Part shown: piece by piece, positions 1 through 10,900 of the stretch | Layout of the letters: the number at the start of each line of letters is the position of its first letter | Position numbering within the stretch: the first letter of the stretch is position 1 | Assembly: GCA_036936605.1 (NCBI GenBank) | Contig: JAUPFV010000001.1 | Span: 217,339,530-217,403,529, forward strand | Reading direction: 5' to 3' | Source of the DNA: Limnanthes douglasii subsp. nivea | Taxonomy: Eukaryota > Streptophyta > Magnoliopsida > Brassicales > Limnanthaceae | DNA length: 64,000 nucleotides | Notes under the pieces: generated by a model | Told to the model about the DNA's origin: nothing | Databases searched by the model: none | Seen by the model: only the letters and a program-made list of their open reading frames with translations | Made by a program: the position numbers and the translations under genes

Positions 1-480
1 GATTTGGGATAAAACCAAGAGCTTCATAAATTTTAGAAAGCCAGCTCCAATTAGTAGGCCAATGGAGGAAAGAAACAACAAATATTGTAGATATCATGAG
101 GATATTGGGCATGATACCAATGATTGCATTGCTCTAAGAAAAGAGGTTCAAACTTTTATTGAAAATGGGAAGCTCCTGACTTATGTAAAGTCGCAGGGGA
201 GCAGTTCGAAAAATAACGTAGTATCAACTTCGAAGGCTGCACCAGCTGAGAATTTGATGATTTTAGATTCAAAGGTTGAAGCATTTGATGCTTCTTCGAA
301 ATATGTAGAGAATGATCCGAACAGGTTGCTTTTGATGGTAGTTGAAGAGCTCATAGAAAAGGGGCATGTGCGAGATTTATGTAAATTCTTTGAGTCATTA
401 GCCATATTCTGAGGCAATTCGATGACTGATAATTCAGATAGTTCGAGGAAGAGACATGTTGTCAACCTGACAATTCAAAT
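1..480 (+). pseudogene. gag remnant of Tat-type gypsy element
   Basis: The reading frame at 62-412 begins near MEERNNKYCRYHEDIGHDT and continues with the CRxHxDxGHDTxxC pattern typical of the C-terminal gag region of plant Tat-type elements, where it stands in for a zinc knuckle. The frame probably enters from the left edge of the window. It ends in a TGA at 410-412, after which the frame is lost before the protease. No intact capsid region is visible here. The lineage is inferred from this motif and from the downstream domain order. Confidence 0.75.
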
Positions 481-970
481 TGAAGGGAATATGTCTACAC
501 ATCTGTATGGAAAAATGCTATTCCTTTCATTTTATTTGATGAGGATGATCTGCGAGGTATAGCAAGGCCACATGAAGATGTTGTGGTTATTGGAGCAGAG
601 GTGGCTGGGGTTGAAATTCGGCGTGTGCTTATTGACACTGGAAGTTCTGCTAATGTCCTTTTAAAGTCAACCTATGATCGAATGACAAATACACCTCAGA
701 TTTCTCAATCAGATCGGATAATTATATGATTTACGGATGTAACAGCTAGTGTTGTTGGGTAATTTGAGGGAGAAGTAAATTTTGGAAAAGGACCATTTAA
801 TAAGAAGGTCCATGTGCTTTTTGTTGTAGTGGACTACCCCACGAGTTACAATTCTCTTTTTGGGAGGTCATGGCTTTCTAAAATGTATGGATTTGTATCA
901 ACAGTTCACCAATGTTTCAAGTATGTGGTTAGAGATCGTATTAGGGTCGTTTGAGGCGACCAGAAGGTAG
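481..970 (+). pseudogene. Aspartic protease remnant of the gypsy element
   Basis: The active-site motif DTGSS is read at 634-648 in the context VLIDTGSSANVLL. A later NxLFGRSWL-like segment near 850-890 matches the C-terminal part of gypsy protease. The frame holds in-frame stops (for example near 727 and 761), so no protein could be made. In an active element this domain processes the gag-pol polyprotein. Confidence 0.75.
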
Positions 971-1269
971 CTAGAGAATGTTATGCCATTGTACTCCGGA
1001 TCCGAGGATCCAGCAGTGGGGATTTAATACATGAATAGCAGTTAGATGGGGTGCCCTCGGATTTAGCAGAAAGGGTTGACGATCCGAGGGAAACCCTAAG
1101 GTCTTTAACGGTAAGTGAAGAAATTGAGGAGTTCACGTTTTCGGAAGGAAGAGTGCTTCCAATTGGAACCTTATTTACCACGCTCTTACGTCAATAACTG
1201 TTAGATTTTTTATCTCATAATTTGGATGTTTTCCCTTAGAAGACAGAGGATGTAACAGGAGTACCAATT

Positions 1270-2560
1270 GAGGTGATTCGTCACAGCTTGGTTATTAATC
1301 CAAAGGTGCAACCAGTAATTCAGAAAAGAAGGGCCTTTTCCTCGAAAACAATCAGAAGCAATTATTGCCGAGATGGATCGATTATCTAAGGTCGGATACA
1401 TAAGGGAGTCACAGTATCCCTTGTGGACGGCAAACCCGGTAGTGGTAAAAAAGAAGAATGGGAAATGGATAATGTGCGTGGATTTTACAGATTTGAATCG
1501 AGCTTGTCCTAAAGATCCATTTCATGTTCCTCGAATAGATAAGCTGATTGATTCTACCTCACGCAATAAAATTTTGACTTTCATTGACGCTTTTGCAAGA
1601 TACAATCAAATTCAAATGGATCAAAAAGATCAAGAATGCACAACTTTCCTAACTAACAGGGGCTTACATTGTTATAGGGTTATGCCTTTTGGATTAAAAA
1701 ATGTTGGAGCCACTTATCAGAGGTTAATGAATAAATTTTTTACCACTCAGATCGGAAGAAATATGGAGGTATATATAAATTATATGGTGGTAAAAATTTC
1801 AAAGGATGAGGTGCATCTTGATGATTTAGAGGAAGCGTTTTTTAATTTAAGGGAAATCAGGTTAAAACTAAATCCTGAAAAATGTACCTTCGGAGTTTAG
1901 TCATGGAATTTTTGGGTTTTGTAATGAGTGAAAAAGGAATAGAGGCTGAACCATAGCAGTTGAAAGCTTTGATAACAATGAATTCACCTTGATCTGTTAA
2001 AGAAGTGCAAATTCTGACAGGAATGTTAGCAGCACTTAATCGATTTATTTCTAGATTTTCTAACAAATACTTTCCTTTCTATCAAGTTTTACGAGTACCA
2101 ATCAGGTTTGAATGGACAGTGGAATGTGAGATAGTGTACACAAATATAAAAACTTTGTTGTCATCACCAGAAATATTGTCAAAACCTCGAAATGGGGATA
2201 AACTATTTTTGTACATTGCAGTATCAGATTTTGCACTAATAGTAGTGTTAATCAGTGAAGATTCAGGTGTTCTGAAGCTGGTGTACTACATCAGTAAAAG
2301 TTTAGTGGCAGCAGAAATAGGTATTTGAAATTAGAAACACTGGCATTAGCACTGGTGATTGCTGCTAGGAAGATGCGTCCATATTTTCAAGCTCACACTA
2401 TTGAATTCCGAACTTCATTCCCTTTGAAAAATGTTTTACAACGATCTCATATTTTGGGGAAAATGACCAAGTGGTCAGTGAAGTTGGGGGATTATGATAT
2501 TTTGTTCACACCTCGGACAACAATAAAGGCGCAAGATTGGCATATTTTTTTTGTTAAATT
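1270..2560 (+). pseudogene. Reverse transcriptase and RNase H remnant (Tat-type gypsy)
   Basis: The open stretch at 1373-1900 encodes RT motifs: KKKNGKWIMCVDFTDLNRAC, a FIDAFARYNQI block holding the first catalytic aspartate, and MPFGLKNVGATYQRLMN. The catalytic YxDD box has decayed to YINYM at about 1771-1785, so both paired aspartates are lost. After a frameshift at about 1900, 2005-2328 holds the RT thumb/connection and the beginning of RNase H, and 2325-2633 continues RNase H. The order matches gypsy Pol. Confidence 0.85.
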
Positions 2561-3468
2561 TCATTCGAGCAGATCGGATGTGGAAGAGAGTAGATGCACC
2601 AGTAAATTCGAGGTGGGTTGTTCGAAAAGATGAAGCATCTAGTGTTTCAGGGTGCAGTGATGGGGTTCAGTTAATAGCCCCAACTGGAGAGACGATGATT
2701 CAATCTATTAAATTTAGTTTTCATGCTTCGAACAATAAAGCTGGATACGAAACTGCTTTGGCAGGTTTAAGATTGGCAAAACATTATGGAGCAACTTCAG
2801 TACTCTTGGAAACAGATTCTCAATTGTTAGCAAATCAGGAATCTGGATTTTCTAAAGCAAGAAATGATCATTTGATTTTATATCCTCAGGAACTTCGGAA
2901 TTTAATGCTTATGTTTGACAATGTTGTTGTGGAATATATTGGTCGAATGAGTAACATGGTTGTTGATTCTTTAGCAAATATCGTTTACAAGGAAGAATAT
3001 CCTTGGATTTTGCTACAAGAAAATCCTTCAACTATTACTCAATCTAATCAGTGTGAATGCACAGATGAGTTCTTTGTTGCATTTGAAATAATCCGAGGTG
3101 ATTGGCGAGCAGATATTCTCAGTTTTTTTACTCAAGGAATATTATCAGATGATTCGAGGTGGCAAAAAAAAAGGATAGGTAAAGCCTTCAGATATATAGT
3201 GTTAGATGGAATATTGTATAAAAAGGCATTGAGCATGCCATTATCACGATGTCTAGGAAAGCAAGAATCACAAGAGGTGTTATCAGAATTGCATGTTGGT
3301 GAAGGGTCAACTCATTGCGGGTTTAAAGCTCTATCACGACGAGTTTTACTTGCAGGATTCTATTGGCCTACAATCATGAATGATGCTAAGAATTTAGTTC
3401 AAAGTTGTGATACTTGTCAAAGATTTTCTAATGTTATTCATAGGCCAGCGGTGCCACTTATATCATAA
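2551..3468 (+). pseudogene. Second (aRNase H) domain and integrase zinc-binding domain
   Basis: This 305-codon open stretch first shows an archaeal-type RNase H domain (SFHASNNKAGYETALAGL, then LLETDSQLL). It then shows the integrase N-terminal HHCC region, with THCGF followed by CDTCQRF near 3310-3425. The extra RNase H between the first RNase H and integrase marks the Tat lineage. It is the longest undisturbed part of this element, but it is cut off from RT and the integrase core by frame breaks. Confidence 0.85.
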
Positions 3469-3469
3469 C

Positions 3470-4400
3470 CAAGGCGATACCATTTGATAGATGGGGGATT
3501 GATCTTGTAGGTCTTTTTCTAATGGCTTCTGGAGGAAGACAGATGATAATCATAGCAATGGATTATTTTACAAAATGGGCCGAGGCAGAACCCATATCAG
3601 GAACAAAGTCAAAAGATGTTATCAAGTTTATTGTGAACAACATTTGTTGTCGTTTTGGAGTTCCTATGAGGATTACAATAGATAATGGCCCTCAATTTAA
3701 TAACAAAGAGATGGCTTCATTTTGCACATCGAAAGGAATTCAAAAATGTTTTTGACAACTTTTCATTCTCAAGCTAATGGACAATTGGAGGTAACAAACA
3801 GAACAATTTTAGATGGCTTGAAGAAGAATTTGACGGAGGCAGCAGGAAAATGGCCAAATTATTTGCAAGAGGTGCTTTGGGCTTATCGAACAACTCCTAA
3901 AGAGGCTACAAAAGAGACTCCTCTTGTTTTGGCATATGGAATGGATGCATTCAATCTCATAAATTCTACAAATATCATCTTTTAGGATAAATTAATATTC
4001 TGAAAAATATAGAATCTACAAATGTCATCTTTTAGGATAAATCAATATTCTGAAAAAATCTAATGATTAAGTTAGAAGGGAGAATTTAGATTTGATTGAG
4101 GAGAAAAGAGTTCGAGCTCATTTGAATGTAATCCACTATCAAACTTTTATCAGAAATATATATGATTTGAAGATGAAGAGAAAATAATTCAAAGAAGGTG
4201 ATAAGGTGTTGAGAAACGTATTCATGCATACAAAGGAGAAAAGCCTCGGAAAAATGCCTCTGAACTGGTAAGGGTCGTATATGGTTGTTGAGAGAATAAA
4301 GCCATGATCTTATCGTCTTTGTGATTCCGAAGGGAGGATGCTTCAGCACCCATGGAATATACAACATTGAAAGCTTTATTGGGAATAAATTTGTCTTTTG
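3470..4400 (+). pseudogene. Integrase core and C-terminal domain remnant
   Basis: The core lies in two overlapping frames, 3522-3755 and 3722-3985. AMDYFTKWAEAEPI carries the first catalytic Asp, TIDNGPQFNN the second, and NGQLEVTNRTI the catalytic Glu. The D, D and E residues survive although a frameshift separates the second Asp from the Glu. Further on, to about 4400, a GDKVLRN-like segment and a WNxxHLK-like tail fit the integrase C-terminal domain, with stops. Confidence 0.8.
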
Positions 4401-4975
4401 TATTTTGGAATTTTCACTTTTGAATGGCGCACTCTTTCCTACCCTGTTGGCCCAGGAAGGTTTTAACGGAGCGCTATGTATATATTCAATATTATCAATA
4501 AAATTCATTTTTGGCCAATGGTTGTTTACAGATGTTTGTTTAAAACTATCTTAACAACTTATCAAAGACTGATCATCTTTGAGGTTGGTTAAGAGTAGAA
4601 TGTTCTGAAGTGTATATCACACTTTTCGAAGAAACAACCATTTTTGAGGTATTATGTTCAATGAACAAATGACAGTTTTGTGAAGTGCAACGCTTAATAA
4701 TGCACTATATTTTTTCGAAGCGTCATGTTCAACAGATATGTGACCAATAATTCGAAGTGCGATTATGTTCAACAACTTCACTAAGGTGTTATATGTTGTG
4801 AGTTTCAAAGTACTTATCATATCTAGTTTAGAATTTTTAACATTGGATAATATACGAAGATGTTGAAAATGTAAAATAAGCAAAACATTTGTCAATTAGA
4901 TTAATTCTTCGAAGTAGAGCAAGCAAATTTCTAAATTTACAAGTACAAAAAGGGTATGTTCAAAGAGCAATAAAA

Positions 4976-5848
4976 TTATTCAGACGACCCATCTTCCTCG
5001 GATGATTCCTCCTCTGAAGATGATGAGTCGGGGATAGGATCGAAGGCTTCACTTGGACGCTTTTCGATGGGAATATCATTCCATAAACTCGTGAGGTTAA
5101 TCTTTGGATAAGTAGCATGAAAATCTCGAAGAAGAGTGATGGTTGTTTATTATTTTCCATTGTTAATGGCAGCCAACATGTCTTTTGACAATTCAGCTTT
5201 GGCAGCAGCAACAACAGCAGCTTTTTCCTCTTCAAAATCCTTCTATAACTTGATTATCTCATCGGTCAACTCTTGATTTTTTGCCTCGCTAGAAGTAAGA
5301 GAGTTTTGAAGACCTTCGGATTTGGTTTTTCATCAGCTAGCTCATTAGTATGATCAGTTTTGAGATTATTAATATCTTTTTCATGAAAAGCATTTAGCTT
5401 TTCTTTGTCAGCAAAATGTATTGTTCGCAGATGATTTTTCTTGAAGAGAGAGCCTCGAATAAGATCAGACCTTGCTAGTTCCTACCTATAGAATTTCTCG
5501 ACAACCTTGCGTTGAAAATCTTCCCTTAGCCGTTTTTCATCTTCAGCAAGACCTTTGTAGCGGACCATGTTTAGGCGCTAAAACTTTGGAAGAAGGACGC
5601 TCTTCGGTTATTGGAGAAGGAGAGAAAGCAGGAATTTTAGTTGGATCAAAATTACCGTAGTAAGTTGTTTTGGTGGTTTTTCCAATAAGAGCGTTGTTAA
5701 TTAATCCAGCAGGTTTATATTCCTCCGCTCTTTGGGTAATACAAAAATAGTTGTATGATCCGAAGACTAAGTTGTTGTCAGGTTCTGGAGATTTTGGTTT
5801 TTTAGGTACATTAGTCTTAGATTTTTTGTTTTTCGAATTTTTTCTCAT
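4976..5848 (-). pseudogene. Antisense coding remnant in the 3' region of the Tat element (function unknown)
   Basis: On the minus strand an ATG at 5846-5848 opens a 101-codon frame rich in Lys, Ser and Pro (to 5543). After a frameshift the strand remains protein-like: a charged, probably coiled-coil stretch (RYKGLAEDEKRLREDF at about 5560-5510 and further heptad-like sequence to about 5330). After more breaks there is a C-terminal part reading TLLRDFHATYPKINLTSLWN that ends in an acidic Ser/Glu/Asp tail and a TAA at 4976-4978. A minus-strand TATAAAT lies at 6014-6020, about 166 bp upstream of the ATG. Antisense frames after pol are known in Grande-like Tat elements. I do not recognise the protein and assign no function. 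Confidence 0.5.
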
Positions 5849-6013
5849 AAACCAGATGAAGTTTAACCGAAGAAGATGATTATTAATCGGAAAGCTTAGG
5901 TTTTCTGATGAAGATATTGAAAAAGATGAAGAATACGTTGAAGGTAGCCAAGTGTCTGAAATTCTCTCTCAAGTGATTTGTGTTAGGAGAATGAAAAATG
6001 AGGCTACTAATGA

Positions 6014-6020
6014 ATTTATA
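6014..6020 (-). promoter_or_regulatory. Possible TATA box of the antisense frame
   Basis: TATAAAT on the minus strand, about 166 bp before the ATG at 5848. Spacing fits a leader of roughly 130 nt. It is AT-rich sequence, so chance occurrence is possible. Confidence 0.3.
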
Positions 6021-6460
6021 GAAAGATAGGAAAACGTATGAAGTGGAAAGGACTCTATGACGATATGGCAGAATACAAAGCGGTGAGAAAATTCAGAGTT
6101 CGACATTTGTTAGACTAGTTATCTAGTTATGGGACTAGTAGCTAGATAGGCATAATGGATTTGAACGGCAATATGAAACGGTAGCATTTGTGTACACTTT
6201 TGATGAAGTTCGATGATTACGTTTTGAAGCTACTTCCACAATGATTCGAAGAGAAATAAAAGAAAATCCTTTGTGATTCTGAAATTCGATGATTATTTTT
6301 TACTTTGAATCTACATCTGTTGAGTTTGTATTATCTGTTGATTTTTGAACTTCGAGTTTTATACGGGGTATGTGACTTCGAGTTTGTATCACAATGACTA
6401 ATACAGCATACGGAAGAATTCGAAGCGATTTTAGTTCTCATTCATTTACTGACATGAGAA

Positions 6461-6472
6461 CTAGGGGGCTAC
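6461..6472 (+). other. Polypurine tract of the Tat element
   Basis: CTAGGGGGCTAC stands directly before TGATATGG, the start of the LTR-like sequence. Position and composition fit a plus-strand primer site. Confidence 0.55.
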
Positions 6473-6856
6473 TGATATGGAAGTAGGGTTTTAAGGACTA
6501 AACTGTCAATAATATAAGTTTAAGGACTCAATTGTATATTTTGTAAGTTCAGGAGAACAATTGTGATTATGTAATATTTTTAGAGACTAAGAATAATTAG
6601 TCCTCTTTTGTAACCGATTACAGTTTAAGGCTAAGTCTTGGCTTCTCTATATAAAGGGGAAGGCTAACCTAATAAGAACACTTTTTCTATTGAACTTATT
6701 CGTACTTAGACTTTCTCTCTCTAAAAGCTCTCTATTTCTTTCTTTTTCTAGGATTTGCATATTACAATTTCCTAAGGCAATATTCTTAATATCTGAACTC
6801 ACCAAAAATGAGTTTGTATGTAGTGAATTTTTAGTCCTTCCTCGTAATTCTTCACA
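6473..6856 (+). repeat. Probable LTR following the first PPT
   Basis: Starts TGATATGG after the polypurine tract. It contains the TATA-like CTATATAAAGG (6647-6657) and a CT-rich stretch, and ends near TTCACA (about 6856). The right edge is a guess because no second copy is in the window. The architecture resembles the LTRs at 6874-7229 and 63155-63443. Confidence 0.5.
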
Positions 6857-6873
6857 AGGACTTGGAGGGCTAC

Positions 6874-7229
6874 TAATAAGGATATAAGTAATTGAGGAGT
6901 AAAAATAATTAATTAAAGTATATTTATTTAAGTATTTTATAGTTAAAGGATTTATTACACAATGTGAATATTAAGGACTTAGTGTGCAATATATAGTAAA
7001 TATGTTTGTATTAAGTACATAAGTGGGGTAAAGTATCGAACCTTCTAACTAATTATGTTACTTGTAATCGCCTATAAATAGGGAGTATGCCATGGAAATG
7101 AGATTGATTGACTTTTTGTCTTACTTTATCTTTTGATTATTTTCTCTCTCTAGAAACTTGAACTATATTTTCTCTCTAAAATACTCCCAATAGTACTTAT
7201 TATTCCACGTACTTTCACAACACTTATCA
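6874..7229 (+). repeat. LTR-like sequence after a second PPT-like stretch
   Basis: Begins TAATAAGG (probably from TGATAAGG) right after GGAGGGCTAC and ends CTTATCA, the inverted complement of TGATAAG. It contains CCTATAAATAGGG (about 7071) and a CT-rich leader with TTTTCTCTCTC. This matches LTR anatomy (TG...CA ends, TATA box, U5). It may be the LTR of a second truncated element abutting the first. Confidence 0.55.
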
Positions 7230-7249
7230 GGGAGATGTATTGATTTTAG

Positions 7250-8780
7250 AGGATATTTCATTTATTCCATCTTATAAATGGAATCTACTATATATAATTT
7301 TTTTTTGGAAGTGATTACATTTATTGGTTTGGTAATTAAGAACTTAAAATCTCTTTTCAAAGTAGATTGGTTGGTACAATTTTTTTTATTGTGTTAATAA
7401 TTTATATAAAGTAGGTAAAATTATTAATTCTCCAAATTTAATTATTGCAACATGTTTACTATACATGTGTTTAGGTCACATCTCTCAAAAGATTATTGAC
7501 AAGCTTGTTGTTGAATGTAGTTTGGTCCCAACTTTAAAAAACATGCAGAGTGTATCAAAGGAAAAAAGACTAAACATTGGAAATTTGAAGCCTCGTGTTA
7601 AACAATCTTAAAGTTAATCCATATAAATATTTACAGTTTAGTATTTACACTATACAATATTATATAATGGCCAAAGATACTTTATATCATTTATGGACGA
7701 ATTTTCACCATACGGTTATCTTTATTTACTTTAAGAGAAAAGTGGACTTAAAACGCGAGAAACAGAAAGACTGTCATAACCGACTATGGTGGTGATATAC
7801 AACGGAAGGTATGATGATTCAGAGAAATAATGTTATAGCCAATTTACTCTCTACCTCCGCGAGTCTGGGATTGTCTCTCAATATACCATGTCGGGATCCC
7901 TACTATGAATGGTGTATCTGAACAAAAAAATTGCACATTAATGGAAATTTTTAGGAGCATGATTTCTCATACATCATTACTCAATAGTGTACCTACCTCT
8001 GTAGCAACTAAAACATCACATGAGTTATTCAAAGGTTGAAATCTCAATTTTAGATATTTTATGAGAATGTACATTTAAAGCTAAGCCTTACAACTCGAGT
8101 GAATAGAAGCTGGAATCCAAAAACATCTAATATTTGAGATAGGAAATATATTATTTTTGTAACGAGAAATGAAATATTTGGGGCAGAAATGCATTATTTT
8201 TTAGGATCCAAATTTTAAGGGGAAGAATTTAGATAACAACGTCACTTTTGAGTAAAAATTATAAATAATTAGTTCATTCATATATATTGATTCTATGTCT
8301 ATAATATACATGCAGGTCATCAAAAATACGTCAGGGAATCTAGTTCCTTGTATTGATGCTCTACTTCTACCTTAAGAACGAATAATATTGTTCATGGTGA
8401 GGAAAATCAACAACCTTGATAAATTTAGCAACACAATGAGCCTACTTTGCATAAATACAATAGAGAGAGAGAGAGAATGAGTGTCATAAATTCATATTAT
8501 GTAGCATTCTTTAATGAACATAATAAGATTCCATACATTTTAGGAAAAAAAGATTCAATCATATTTCATGATGTTATGAAGAGTTCAAACTTTAAATTAT
8601 GGATCAAAGTAATGAACGATGAGTATAAATCGATCGAAGACAATTCAGTATGAGATCTTGACACCTTACCTAAAGGGAAGAAAACACTTAGTTACGAATG
8701 GTTTTTTAAAGTCAAACTTAATGCTTCAGAAAAATGGAAAGATATACGTTAAGGGAATAACTACTTTGAAACCTTTTATC
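7250..8780 (+). pseudogene. Ty1/copia integrase and start of RT, heavily decayed
   Basis: Read across frames, 7480-7800 matches the GAG-pre-integrase and integrase core (HLSQKIIDKLV; a YFISFMDEFSPYGYLYLL-like segment with one catalytic Asp). 7860-8060 matches the NGVSEQKNCTLMEI / MISHTSLLNS integrase region. 8530-8750 gives the conserved start of copia RT (DVMKSSNFKLWIKVMNDEYK, then LPKGKKTLSYEWFFKVK). Stops and frameshifts are everywhere. The continuation of RT lies beyond the inserted 414-bp element. Confidence 0.8.
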
Positions 8781-8910
8781 TAATTTCATCAAATGAATTA
8801 ATTAAGATAACATTTCTCAATTAAGACATAAAAAATGATTTACATGCAACTACCTGAATATTTTGTGTCTAGAGAACCAAAATTGACAATGTATAAACTA
8901 AATAAATTTA

Positions 8911-9324
8911 CATAGTAAAACTTCTATAAATTAATACTCTATAAAGTAGTAATTTCGATAAAATTAATAATGTGTCTACTTCCAACTTTGGACCAGTACA
9001 AAATTGGACCACAATCGATAAAATAATAAGATAATAACTTTTTTGAAATCTGAGTGTAAATATTCGAATGAACTTGACAAGCTGAGAAGGCCAACTTGAT
9101 AGTATCTAAAATATTAATCTTTTCCGGAGAAGAAATGTACAACTCATAACTTTCCAAAATCTTACGGTAAAACCTTTTATGGTAGTAAATTTTAAAGGCT
9201 CTAATTATCCCAACATTACATGGTTGAATTTTTAAAGTCATGTTTAGCGGTAGAAAACAATAACTCAATATTTTGTCACCCCTAGTTTTATCTAAAACAT
9301 GGTTGAATTTATAGAGGTTTATTG
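8911..9324 (-). mobile_element. Lemi1/Emigrant-type (pogo-like, Tc1/mariner) miniature element carrying a transposase end
   Basis: The left terminus reads CATAGTAAAACTTCTATAAA. The right terminus, read inward on the minus strand, is CAATAAACCTCTATAAATTC. Both are close to the known Emigrant/Lemi1 terminal repeat (CAGTAAAACCTCTATAAATT), and TA dinucleotides flank both ends (8909-8910, 9325-9326). It splits the copia relic, so it inserted later. Between the ends lies the C-terminal part of a pogo-like transposase. At 414 bp it is an internally deleted derivative. Confidence 0.75.
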
Positions 9325-9337
9325 TACATGGATTCAA
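8939..9337 (-). pseudogene. C-terminal fragment of pogo/Lemi1-like DDE transposase
   Basis: A 132-codon frame contains LPLNMTLKIQPCNVGIIRAF followed by YYHKRFYRKILE and INILDTIKLAF. These are the segments around the third catalytic position of the DDE_1 family (Tigger, jerky, CENP-B-like) and its helical tail. The family usually has an Asp where this copy has Asn (QPCN), so the active site is lost. The first part of the frame is encoded by the terminal inverted repeat itself. Confidence 0.75.
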
Positions 9338-9369
9338 ACAGACATCTTGTCACTGGTATTATTAATTCC

Positions 9370-10210
9370 ATGATATAGTTTTATCATTCGTTTTAGGATA
9401 TGACCTATGAAGATTATGCATATCATAAGTTCAATATGAGTAAAATATATCTAATGTTGTATTTCATTTACATAATCTACCACAAATGATTTATATGATA
9501 CAAAGAGTTTTATGTCAAACAAATTTTACACGGAGGATCTTTGTAAAGTGTCTTACGTATTGCGGATCCAAATAGTAAATAATCACCCTTACGGCATCAC
9601 GTGTCTCTTACAGAAGGCCTATATTAAAAGCATGATGTTCCATTATAGTTTGGAAAATAGAAAGCCCATAGATACCCATTAAGGAAAAGGTGATAAGTTT
9701 TCAATTTATTAATGCTCTAAGACGGAATCATAAATTCAAATCATAAAGACACACTCATATCCTTCAGCTATTGCATGTATCGTGTATACTCATGTACCAG
9801 ACCAAATATATCCTTTATAGTTGGAATGTTGGGAAGGTATATGAGTAATCTGGGAGTTTCACATTGAAACATTGTCAAGAGGGTGATCTCGTACTTGAAT
9901 AATATCAAACACCACGGGTTGACATATAATATATCATGTAACCTAGAGATCCATGGCTATACCAATTCAAATATTTTCAGGCGCATAGATACTAGAAATT
10001 ATGTATTTATGATGGTGAGAGGCAATATATCGTATAAGAATGTGAAACAGACTCCTGTCACGAACTCCATTATGACAACCGAGTATATGACATATTTTCC
10101 AGAATCAAAATATGCACTTTAGTTAAAATATTTTGTCATAGAATTACGTTCAATAGAGGGAAATAAAATACACTTTATGCTCTAATGTGATAATAGTTCC
10201 GCTATTATGA
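9370..10210 (+). pseudogene. Ty1/copia RT end and RNase H remnant (continuation)
   Basis: Across frames: a VSYVLRIQIV / YIKSMMFHYSLENRKPI stretch (about 9548-9690) matches the RT region after the YVDD box. The stretch from 9750 on (TRPNISFIVGMLGRYMSNLG, then the open frame 9883-10122 with ILRYL-like, HGYTNSN and TTEYM) matches copia RNase H. With 7250-8780 it forms one copia relic interrupted at 8911-9324. Confidence 0.8.
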
Positions 10211-10724
10211 GCACTAGCTCTGATAAAATATAGATCTTAAGTTTATATATGTGAATGATTGAATCTATAATGATTATATTGTGATTAAACACATTGATAC
10301 ACATTCAATTATTGCAATTCCTTTCACTGGGGAGTAACCACCCTCGGTCTTTCAAAAACATATTGTTTGTATGGGTATCCTTAGTTTAGAGGATATTTAG
10401 ATTTAGTTTTAATATTTCAGTTTTTTCTCTTAATACCGAGTTTTAAGCGATCTCAATTTAGTTCATTATGACCAGTTGAAAGTCGATCCGTAATGATTAC
10501 TTGGTCATATTGATTACATGTTGCACGCTATGAGAAGTCAAGAGCCATTGGGGTATTAATTGGCGATGTAGTTATCGTAGGATTAATTTCACAAAGATAA
10601 GTCGTTGATGATACTCTATCGTTCATTCTTAACTATCCTTAGGCGTGGTAATACATACATTGTGTTATCTTGATGTTTCATAAATGCACATTAATATAGA
10701 TAGGTTTTATACACGTGAACGCTT

Positions 10725-10900
10725 CAAGTGAGAGATTGTAAGAAAATCTCGGACTTGGACTATCTCATCACATGTAAATTCAGAGTATCCATGCTTATTT
10801 TTATTTCTCAAATTATTTAAAAGTAATCATTCCCGAGTTACATATATTGGACATACAAATAATAATGCAATAATAATAATAATAATAACAATAATAAGTA
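10725..10900 (+). repeat. Possible copia PPT and start of 3' LTR
   Basis: CAAGTGAGAGATTGTAAG at 10725-10742 resembles the polypurine tract and LTR start common in plant copia elements (AAGTGGGAGATTGT). The LTR would begin at about 10737. Its right end was not found. A short (AAT)n run lies at 10858-10898. Confidence 0.4.

Larger units (their letters stand above)
1..6856 (+). mobile_element. Decayed Tat-lineage Ty3/gypsy retrotransposon, 5' part outside the window
   Basis: Degenerate gag, protease, reverse transcriptase, RNase H, extra (archaeal-type) RNase H and integrase follow in this order on the plus strand. They are followed by a non-pol segment with antisense coding potential (4976-5848), a polypurine tract (about 6461-6472) and an LTR starting at 6473. 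The extra RNase H before integrase and the antisense frame after pol are features known from Tat/Ogre-type plant elements. The 5' LTR and primer site would lie left of the window. Many stops and frameshifts show it is dead. Confidence 0.85.
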
